From Bryobacteraceae bacterium (lineage in GTDB: Bacteria > Acidobacteriota > Terriglobia > Bryobacterales > Bryobacteraceae), in NCBI GenBank assembly GCA_947456995.1, contig CANGVB010000001.1:1-23223 (forward strand): DNA of 23,223 bases, written 5' to 3'. Both the position numbers and the translations under genes were made by a program. A model generated the notes under the pieces. It was given only the letters and a program-made list of their open reading frames with translations. It made no database searches and was not told the origin of the DNA. Shown here piece by piece: positions 15,165 to 22,120 of the stretch. Position 1 is the first letter of the stretch, and the number at the start of each line of letters is the position of its first letter.

Positions 15165-15196
15165 TAACTGATAAGAAATAAATTGCTTATCTGTTA
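15165..15196. promoter_or_regulatory. Inverted repeat, probable operator
   Basis: TAACTGATAAG (15165-15175) and CTTATCTGTTA (15186-15196) are inverted copies matching at 10 of 11 positions around a 10-bp A/T-rich spacer. Winged-helix regulators of the OmpR/CadC type often bind such paired half-sites, so autoregulation or control of the phosphodiesterase operon by the adjacent regulator is plausible. The absence of a T-run after the second arm argues against a terminator. Confidence 0.5.
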
Positions 15197-15268
15197 AGAA
15201 GAGTAGTTTTGAGAATCCTCTGAAGTTGATTTGGGCTTTGTATCGTGCTGGGTCAGAATTCGAAGCTC

Positions 15269-15274
15269 AGGAGG
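15269..15274 (+). promoter_or_regulatory. Ribosome binding site that fixes the phosphodiesterase start
   Basis: A perfect AGGAGG sits 6 bases before GTG 15281. It decides that start over the GTG at 15245 and agrees with the signal peptide that then begins the protein. Confidence 0.85.
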
Positions 15275-15280
15275 AAAATC

Positions 15281-17947
15281 GTGAAACTGAATTGGATGAT
15301 TTTGGCTATGGTGCTGCCTTTGGGCGCACAAGTGCAGTGGGTATCTTCTACTGCGATAGAGGTGAACCCGATGTTTGCCACCCCACAGAGGAACCGGATC
15401 TGCCGGGTCTTGGAGAGTGGAAATGCATATGCGGGAATCGAGAGACAGAGCCAATGCCACTTTGTGCGGGGCGGAGCGAATCAGACTGCGAGCACCTACG
15501 AAGTGGCTGAAGGGCTGGGCAAGTGGGAGGCTTCAGGGCTAAGCGGAGCTACGACGTTAGGCAACATACAAGGCTTACCGGCGAGAGTGTGCCGGGTGAA
15601 AGTAGCGGGGGCGTTGGTGAGCGGATACGCCGAAGGCAGCCCGCAGGTTTGCAGGGTGGCGACGGCAGCTGGGGCGCAGGCGGTAAACAAATTTGAGTTG
15701 CTCTACGACTTCACGAGCAGCGGGGAGTTTCATGTGATGCAGCAGGGCTTGTGCATCACCGCGCGAGTTGGGCAAGTACCGCCATTGCAGTTGAAGGCGT
15801 GTGGAAGTCTATTGGCAGACCAGTGGCGCTTTGCGGCTGGGGGAAAACTGGAATCCGTACTGTTTGCGGGGCAGTGCTTGATTGGGGCCAATGTGCCGGT
15901 GCCACCGTTATTCCTGCCAGCACCAGGCAGCCAACTGACGGCTTGCAGCTCTGCACCGGCATTACAACTGGAAAACTTTACCGACACAACTTACCGGATT
16001 CGGAATGTGGCAACAGGTGAGGCGCTGGGCCGTGGTACTGGGTTGACGACGGGAGCGCCGCCGAGATTTCTGCCGGCGGTTGGGGACGCGAATGAAGCAT
16101 TTGAGGTGCTGACGCTCAACGAGGCCAGCAGGCGCTTGAGTGTCTTGAGCTACAACATCATGCTGTTGCCAGACGATCAATTTCCTGGTCTGAAACAGGA
16201 AGAGCGCGCTGGCTGGATTCCGGATTCATTGAACCGGGCGGGAGCACTGGCCGATGTCATCGCTTTCCAGGAAGGCTTTCAGACCTCGGCTAGGAATGTA
16301 GTGGCGAGCAAGCTACTGGCTGACCATGGCTATCTGTGGTTTACGGGAGTGCCCGATTGGCCTGATTCAGTTTACAACTCGGAGTTTCTCAACCCTCTCA
16401 CTTATCTTTCGTTTGGACAGTTTCGTGCCCTGACGAATGGGGGAGCTTTTATCTCGAGCCGCTGGCCTATGGATCGCACGGCCTCCATCAGGTTTCGGGC
16501 GACATCAGGAGATGGGCCTTTTGATGCCACTGGTTTTGACGCGTTTGCCGCTAAAGGCGTGGCTTATGCACGAGTGCAGAAGCTAGGGCGACGCTACCAC
16601 GTGTTCACCACGCATTTGCAGGCGGGGGCGCCCGATGATGAGGCAGGGGTAAGGAATCAGCAGTTGCAGGAGATGCGGAATTTCGCAAACCTCATGTTAA
16701 TTGGGGCTTCCAACGAAGACGGTGTGATTTTTGCGGGTGATTTCAACATCGACATGGAGACTGATGTTCCGAATTACAACTATCTCCTGGATACGCTGCG
16801 GGTGGGCTTTGTCGACGCGCCGCGACCGGTTGGGCCGTCGTCTGATGCCGACCTGTTGCGCTGGACAGTAAACCCCACCACCAACCGGATCAGCCAGGAA
16901 CGCGAGTCTGGTTTCTCGTGGCTGGATTATGTGTTTGTAGAGAACTTGAGGGCAGCAGCAGACCGGGCCAGTTATCAGGTTTTCCAGTTTGAACACAGCT
17001 CCTCGTTCCAAATCAATGTGGCTGTGCTGAGCGCCGGCGCTTCCTTTATGAGCCGCGATTTGTCGGATCATGGCGCGGTGCTGGCGCGGTTTCGCTTTGC
17101 TCCCAGTGCAGTGACTGTTGTTCCGAGTGAGGTTGTTGATTTGTCGTTGCGAACACAGACCAGAAGTGGAACTACGATCCCGAATGGGGCGGTGATTGTG
17201 AATGGAGGGGCAGTCACCACCCCAAACTCGATTGACGTATTGAGAAATGAACCAATTGAAGTGCAGGCCTTTAGCTTCCTGCCTGGGACAGCGGGGCAAC
17301 GCTTCCGCTTTCTGGACTGGGTGGAAGGCGGAGGCCAAATTCAAAGCTTTGTACCGACTGGCAGCAATCGCCTGACGGCGGAATACATGAGGCAATTTGA
17401 GCTCAAGACCGAGTCAAACCCGATAGGAGCCGGCACGGTGACCGGAGGTGGTTTCTATGACGAAGATGGCCAGACAACAGTAACTGCAACGGCTTCGCCT
17501 GGCTTTGCATTCACAGGCTTTACAGGCGTAGTAAGCAGCCCGCGGAATCCTCTTATGGTCCGCACGGGACAAGCGGGAACGTTGACGGCGAACTTTGTCT
17601 CAACCGGGCAACCGAGGTTGTCGCTGCTTACCGATGGCGCGCGAACCGAACCGCTACCCGGCATTCGACGACTCTACCTGCGGATGGTGAATAGCGGTGC
17701 AGGAGGGGCAGTGAATGCCCGGGTTGTGGGCGTGCAAAGCATGACCGTGGTTTCGGGCACCGGCACAGTAACGCTGCTCGGACCACAGGCCGTAAATTTC
17801 GGAGCGATTGCCGCAGGCGCAACTTCAGGCTTGCCGGGGCCGCTTGAATTTGTGTGGCCTGCTACTGCAACGCGTGTTCGCATCACGTTTCTAATCACGG
17901 CTGATGGCGGCTATTCCACCACAGCAACACTGACCTTAATTCGCTAA
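15281..17947 (+). CDS. Secreted sphingomyelinase-like phosphodiesterase (EEP superfamily) with accessory domains
   Basis: This is an 888-residue exported protein with a signal peptide at residues 1-17 (ending LGAQ). The first part (about 25-120, CRVLESGNAYAGIERQSQC and YEVAEG) faintly resembles a DM9/DUF3421 module. Residues about 135-285 look like a ricin-type trefoil (QWRF, LCITA, QCLIGA). The catalytic EEP domain (about 288-610) carries N292, E331, H445, D487, N489, D549, D596 and H597 in LSYNIM, AFQEGF, TTHLQAG, GDFNID, LDYVFVE and SDHGA. This is the full bacterial neutral sphingomyelinase set; other phosphodiester substrates are possible. An InlB-type bacterial repeat (about 705-780) and a beta-sandwich end follow. 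A PEP-CTERM gene starts 15 bp after the stop. Confidence 0.88.
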   Translation: MKLNWMILAMVLPLGAQVQWVSSTAIEVNPMFATPQRNRICRVLESGNAYAGIERQSQCHFVRGGANQTASTYEVAEGLGKWEASGLSGATTLGNIQGLPARVCRVKVAGALVSGYAEGSPQVCRVATAAGAQAVNKFELLYDFTSSGEFHVMQQGLCITARVGQVPPLQLKACGSLLADQWRFAAGGKLESVLFAGQCLIGANVPVPPLFLPAPGSQLTACSSAPALQLENFTDTTYRIRNVATGEALGRGTGLTTGAPPRFLPAVGDANEAFEVLTLNEASRRLSVLSYNIMLLPDDQFPGLKQEERAGWIPDSLNRAGALADVIAFQEGFQTSARNVVASKLLADHGYLWFTGVPDWPDSVYNSEFLNPLTYLSFGQFRALTNGGAFISSRWPMDRTASIRFRATSGDGPFDATGFDAFAAKGVAYARVQKLGRRYHVFTTHLQAGAPDDEAGVRNQQLQEMRNFANLMLIGASNEDGVIFAGDFNIDMETDVPNYNYLLDTLRVGFVDAPRPVGPSSDADLLRWTVNPTTNRISQERESGFSWLDYVFVENLRAAADRASYQVFQFEHSSSFQINVAVLSAGASFMSRDLSDHGAVLARFRFAPSAVTVVPSEVVDLSLRTQTRSGTTIPNGAVIVNGGAVTTPNSIDVLRNEPIEVQAFSFLPGTAGQRFRFLDWVEGGGQIQSFVPTGSNRLTAEYMRQFELKTESNPIGAGTVTGGGFYDEDGQTTVTATASPGFAFTGFTGVVSSPRNPLMVRTGQAGTLTANFVSTGQPRLSLLTDGARTEPLPGIRRLYLRMVNSGAGGAVNARVVGVQSMTVVSGTGTVTLLGPQAVNFGAIAAGATSGLPGPLEFVWPATATRVRITFLITADGGYSTTATLTLIR

Positions 17948-17962
17948 AGAGAGAGATTGAAA

Positions 17963-18508
17963 ATGAAGAACTATATTTTGACCCTTTTGTTGATTGCAGG
18001 AGCGGCCAGTGCCGCTCCCATCTTGACCCTGAAGCCAGCGAATGGCGCCTTGCAGGTGGAGCCCGGCGGGACCAGTGGCTGGGGCTTCAGCCTGACCTCG
18101 GACGATACGCGATGGCTGAGCGTAATTGGCTCGACGCTGCTTACGGAATCGAACCCCGGCCTGGGCACTTATAGCGATCTGATTGGAGCGCTAGGTGGGC
18201 CGGTAGACTTTGCACTGGCACCGCTTGCGCCAGCCTGGCAGCTTGATTTCGATAATGCTCTTGGCCTCGGGGTAGGGAGCTTTACAGTAAATGCCAATGC
18301 TGCGATTGGTGCCGTAAACTCGGGCATTCTGCGAGTGATCGTCGAAGCTTACTCAGACAGCCCGAGCGTGTGTGGAGGGAATTGTGTAGTTGAAACATTA
18401 ACCTTCGACGCGCCCTTCAGCGTAAGCTCTGCCGTGCCTGAGCCGGCTACGGCATTGCCGGTAGTTCTGGCGGTGATTGGGCTTTACGCGAGGCGGGTGA
18501 GGCGCTGA
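17963..18508 (+). CDS. PEP-CTERM sorting domain-containing protein
   Basis: This is a 181-residue exported protein. It has an N-terminal signal peptide (MKNYILTLLLIAGAASA) and a classic C-terminal PEP-CTERM signal: VPEP, then a hydrophobic stretch (ATALPVVLAVIGLYA), then RRVRR. PEP-CTERM proteins are processed by exosortases and are tied to exopolysaccharide export. The middle is Gly/Ala/Leu-rich with a CGGNC pair and no known domain. ATG 17963 is preceded by a GAGAGA-rich ribosome site; a TTG two codons earlier is possible but less likely. The gene follows the phosphodiesterase by 15 bp and is almost certainly co-transcribed with it. No exosortase gene lies in the window. The last 25 bases overlap the convergent kinase gene. 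Confidence 0.9.
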   Translation: MKNYILTLLLIAGAASAAPILTLKPANGALQVEPGGTSGWGFSLTSDDTRWLSVIGSTLLTESNPGLGTYSDLIGALGGPVDFALAPLAPAWQLDFDNALGLGVGSFTVNANAAIGAVNSGILRVIVEAYSDSPSVCGGNCVVETLTFDAPFSVSSAVPEPATALPVVLAVIGLYARRVRR

Positions 18509-21500
18509 TGCAGCTCTCTTGAAAGATCGTCGAGTTTGACGGGCTTGGAGAGAAAGCCGTCCATGCCGGAGGCAGAGCAACGCTCCAGATCCTCCGGCAT
18601 GGCGGATGCGCTTATGGCAATGATTGGGATGCTGGCGAGTGGGCCAGGCGTTGCCCGGATTGCCCTGGTGGCGGCAAGGCCGTCCATACGGGGCATCTGG
18701 ACGTCCATGAGGATGAGGTCAAAGTGGGAGGAGCTGGCTTGTTCGAGGGCGTCCTGGCCATCTACTGCGATGGTGACGTCGCAATTGAGGCGTTGCAGGA
18801 AAGCTGCCAGGACACGCTGATTGATCCGGTTGTCTTCGGCTACCAATATTTTTGGCCGATTGAGCTTCAAAGGTGTCAGTGGAGCTTCGATGTTCTCCGT
18901 TGTATTCAGAGCCTGTTCGAGAAAGAGGGTGGCCCAGAAAGTGGAGCCACGGTCGATGACTGATTCCACTCCTGCATCACCACCCATCAGTCTGGCCAGA
19001 CGCCGAACGATGGTAAGGCCAAGGCCGGTGCCTCCATGGATGCGGGTAGAAGAAGCGTCCACCTGAGCAAAGGCATCAAAGATCTCTTCGAGCTTTACCT
19101 CTGGAATGCCGCAACCCGTATCTGTGACTGCAATGCGGATGCCGATTTGCTTGTCCAGGGCCGGGATCGGTTCGACTGTGACATAAACACCACCGGTTTT
19201 GGTGAATTTGATTGCGTTGTCGAGGTAATTCAAGACGATCTGGCGGATGCGTAAGGGATCTCCAGAAAGTGTTGCCGGGATCGAAGGATCGATGTGGGCC
19301 GTGAGTTGGATCTTCTTCTGAATCGTAAACGGGCGCACCAGTTCGAGAGCTTCGCCGATGACAGAAGAGAGGTTGATCGAGACAGGGTTGAGGTCCAACC
19401 GTCCGGCTTCGATTCGGGAGATGTCGAGGATCTCATTGAGAATGCGAAGAAGAGAAGAGCCAGAGCTTTGCAGTGTATCGATCATCTCCTGTTGTTCAGG
19501 ATTGAGTCCCGTTGACTGGAGCAATTGGGTCATGCCGAGGATGCCATTCATGGGAGTGCGCAATTCGTGACTCATGTTGGCGAGGAAGATGCTCTTCAGG
19601 CGGGAGGCATTCTCTGCTTCCTGCTTGGCGAGAAGCATTACTTCTTCGGCTTGCCGCGAGCGCATCAATTCGAGTTTGTGCCGACTGGCTGCGGCCCGGA
19701 TTGAAAAGACGAGCGCAAAGATCAGGGCGAGGGCGGCAGCGGTTTGAGCATAGCGGTTCTCCCAAAGATGCGGTGTGCGGTTGAGCAGGAAGGTAGTGGC
19801 TGGCTTGGTCCATTCGCCAGAGCCGCTGCGGGCTTCGAGAGTGAGTTTGGTACTGCCAGGAGGGAGACGCAAAAGGCGAAGCTCGCGGTTGGGATCAAAG
19901 CCTTCTGAGAGGCTTCCGGTGCTAGAGGCGGCGAGGAGGTAGTGAGAGACAACTTGTTCTGGTGCAGGCAGTAGCGGAGCAGAGTAGGAGATGCGGATGT
20001 CCCAACTCTCCGGCGGGAGGTCGATGGAGTTCAGTCCATCGAGGTCTATCGATCTTTCAGGCTGATCTCCGTTGCGGAAAGAAATTCGTTCGATGCGAGG
20101 TGGAGCTGAGCCAGATTCGAGCGGCAGCCTGTGAAGTTGGAGTGATGCGATTCCCTTGAGCGTAGAGACCCAGAGAGTCTCAGATTTGTCTTTGATGACG
20201 ATGGGTTGGTGGCCGACAGAGCATTCGAGGGTAGACATGCCGTCGGTGATTCCGTAGGGATGCCAGGAGTGGTGTTTGGGATCGCGGAGCAATTGGTCGC
20301 GATTGATACGCCAGAGGCCAGCGGAGGTAGCAAGCCAATAGTCTGGGCCGGCAGGAAAGATCTCTCCTATTTGAGGAGCTGGCCAGACGGGGAAGGAAGC
20401 GGAGAGAATACGTCCATCTCGAAAGTGGAGAATACCGTCGGCAATAGAGCCCAACAAGAGCGAACCGGAAGGATGCACAATCAGAGAGCGCAGGGAGGGA
20501 AGAGGCTTGGCTGACTTGTCGAGAACCGGAAGAAAGGTTTGGCCCTGGAGGCGGTAGAGGCCTCCTTCACCGCCGGCCCAAATTTCGCCAGTAGATGGGG
20601 ATTCTGCGAAGGCGGCGATGGGTACGGGGAACTTTGCCCCAACCAGAGGAAAGTGCCGGAAGCGACCTGATTCATATAGAGCAACCCCTGAACTACAACC
20701 CACCCAGATGCGGCCTTTGGTGTCTTCAAAGAGGGCTTCAACCGTGAATCGCCGATCGCCAAAATCGTCCACTCGCTCGAGACGCCCATTGGTGTAGCGC
20801 CAAAGGCCATTGGAGTAAGAGCCAACCCAAAGAGTGCCGGAGCGATCGGTGAGCAGGGCTTGAGCAAATGCTGGTTTTGAGCTGCCGGGGAAGGCCGGGT
20901 TGGCCTTGCCATCCTTGAAGCGGTAGACACCGCGCCCATAGGTTGCAATGAAGATGGAATTGTCGGGCGCGTGAGCCAGAGACTTGACCGGGAAATCGGG
21001 GAGGCCGGATTCCACACCATAAGTGAAGACGCTTCGCTTGCGAAGTCGGATCAGGCCGTCGCCGTTGGTTCCAGCCCAAATATTGCCGTCTGCGTCGCGA
21101 TAGACAAATCGGAAGGTGTTGCTTGGAAAGCCACTCTCTTTGTTGAAGTGTCTGACGGAGTTGTCTGGAGAGAGCCGGTAGAGGCCATCGGTTGAAGAGG
21201 CAAACCAGAGGGTTCCATCCGGTTCTTCTTCGATACTGAAGACGTTTGGCAAAGGAGTCTTAACATTGCGGAGGATGCGGTCTCCGCGAATGCGGGTAAA
21301 TCCTGCTTCGCTGGTAAGCAGCAGTTCTCCAGAAGAGTTCTGGGTGATCTGAATTGCTGTTGAGAAGGCAGCGGCAATTGGAGCCGGCGGGGAAACGGGA
21401 AGCCAGGATGAGTTTGTCCAGCGATAGAGCAGGGGCCCGCTGGAGAGCATCAGATTGCCTTCTTCGTCAAAGAAAAGAAAGGGAGCTTTGCGGGGTTTGC

Positions 21501-22014
21501 TTAGTTGAGGAACGGGAAGTGGTTCGAGGTTTGAGCCTCGGATTCGAGCAAGGAATCCGCCCTCAAACCAGGCGTAAAGATCCTTGGCCTTGTTGGAGAT
21601 GAGGCGGATGGGGTGGGTGCGGTAAGGGGTGCTCGCCTGGACCGAATGCCAGGTGTTGTTCTGGCGCCGGACCAGGCCTCCAAATGAACCAAACCACATT
21701 GCGCCCTGGTGATCGAGGTGGACCTTGAGAATGCCGTCATGAGGCAGTGCTGGAGTATTGCTGGGGTGAAAGATACTGAACTTGGCGCCATCGAAGCGGA
21801 CGAGACCATTGAAGGTGCCAATCCACAGATAGCCATCCGGAGACTGGCCGATAGAGGTGGCTGAGTTTCCGGGGAGACCATCGATTGTGGTCCAATTTGA
21901 GATTGCGTATTCCCGGTCCTGCGTCTGAGTTATAGCGGTTGCAGGCAGACAGGCGAGCAGGACAATCGACCAGCATGGCAGCCAGCGTGAAGCGGGATTG
22001 ATGGAATTCCGCAC
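18484..22014 (-). CDS. Hybrid sensor histidine kinase/response regulator with two-component regulator propeller
   Basis: This is a 1176-residue transmembrane hybrid kinase. After a signal peptide (about 1-28) come many Reg_prop repeats (for example IGQSPDGYLWIGTFNGLVRF and DADGNIWAGTNGDGLIRLRK) forming a periplasmic propeller pair, then a Y_Y_Y-type beta domain (about 650-750). A membrane helix follows (about 755-774), then HisKA with H816 (SHELRTP), HATPase with LNYLDNAIKFT, DTGCGIP and GGTGLGLTI, and a receiver domain with D1104 (MDVQMPRMDG) and the FLSKP lysine. There is no DNA-binding domain, so output goes through phosphotransfer to a partner not seen here. The start is GTG 22014, with a weak ribosome site. 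It diverges from a Ser/Thr kinase with 106 bp between the starts. Confidence 0.95.
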   Translation of the reverse strand: MRNSINPASRWLPCWSIVLLACLPATAITQTQDREYAISNWTTIDGLPGNSATSIGQSPDGYLWIGTFNGLVRFDGAKFSIFHPSNTPALPHDGILKVHLDHQGAMWFGSFGGLVRRQNNTWHSVQASTPYRTHPIRLISNKAKDLYAWFEGGFLARIRGSNLEPLPVPQLSKPRKAPFLFFDEEGNLMLSSGPLLYRWTNSSWLPVSPPAPIAAAFSTAIQITQNSSGELLLTSEAGFTRIRGDRILRNVKTPLPNVFSIEEEPDGTLWFASSTDGLYRLSPDNSVRHFNKESGFPSNTFRFVYRDADGNIWAGTNGDGLIRLRKRSVFTYGVESGLPDFPVKSLAHAPDNSIFIATYGRGVYRFKDGKANPAFPGSSKPAFAQALLTDRSGTLWVGSYSNGLWRYTNGRLERVDDFGDRRFTVEALFEDTKGRIWVGCSSGVALYESGRFRHFPLVGAKFPVPIAAFAESPSTGEIWAGGEGGLYRLQGQTFLPVLDKSAKPLPSLRSLIVHPSGSLLLGSIADGILHFRDGRILSASFPVWPAPQIGEIFPAGPDYWLATSAGLWRINRDQLLRDPKHHSWHPYGITDGMSTLECSVGHQPIVIKDKSETLWVSTLKGIASLQLHRLPLESGSAPPRIERISFRNGDQPERSIDLDGLNSIDLPPESWDIRISYSAPLLPAPEQVVSHYLLAASSTGSLSEGFDPNRELRLLRLPPGSTKLTLEARSGSGEWTKPATTFLLNRTPHLWENRYAQTAAALALIFALVFSIRAAASRHKLELMRSRQAEEVMLLAKQEAENASRLKSIFLANMSHELRTPMNGILGMTQLLQSTGLNPEQQEMIDTLQSSGSSLLRILNEILDISRIEAGRLDLNPVSINLSSVIGEALELVRPFTIQKKIQLTAHIDPSIPATLSGDPLRIRQIVLNYLDNAIKFTKTGGVYVTVEPIPALDKQIGIRIAVTDTGCGIPEVKLEEIFDAFAQVDASSTRIHGGTGLGLTIVRRLARLMGGDAGVESVIDRGSTFWATLFLEQALNTTENIEAPLTPLKLNRPKILVAEDNRINQRVLAAFLQRLNCDVTIAVDGQDALEQASSSHFDLILMDVQMPRMDGLAATRAIRATPGPLASIPIIAISASAMPEDLERCSASGMDGFLSKPVKLDDLSRELHQRLTRLA

Positions 22015-22120
22015 TGATCCAGCTAAATCATAACTGAGAACGCTGCCGTTGAAGCCTCGGATTTAGATACTTAGACCGGATCACAAATTATCAGAGCAGA
22101 ATGGAGATTTTGTCTGACTA
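22015..22120. promoter_or_regulatory. Divergent region between the two kinase genes
   Basis: This 106-bp region must supply promoters for both kinases. It holds two nested inverted pairs: TGATCC (22015-22020) with GGATCA (22078-22083), and CTAAATC (22023-22029) with GATTTAG (22060-22066). The gaps between the elements differ on the two sides, so this may be chance or two separate sites. A six-codon frame (22101-22121) ends in a TAATG overlap with the Ser/Thr kinase start. Confidence 0.35.

Larger units (their letters stand above)
15095..15280. promoter_or_regulatory. Divergent regulatory region of the winged-helix regulator and phosphodiesterase genes
   Basis: This is a 186-bp AT-rich control region. 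It contains the inverted repeat described in the next entry, a GATAAAGATAACAG stretch at 15107-15120 that repeats the TAACAG half-site, and an AAGTAAC at 15152-15158. A strong ribosome site closes the right side. I could not assign confident -35/-10 boxes on either strand. Confidence 0.45.
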
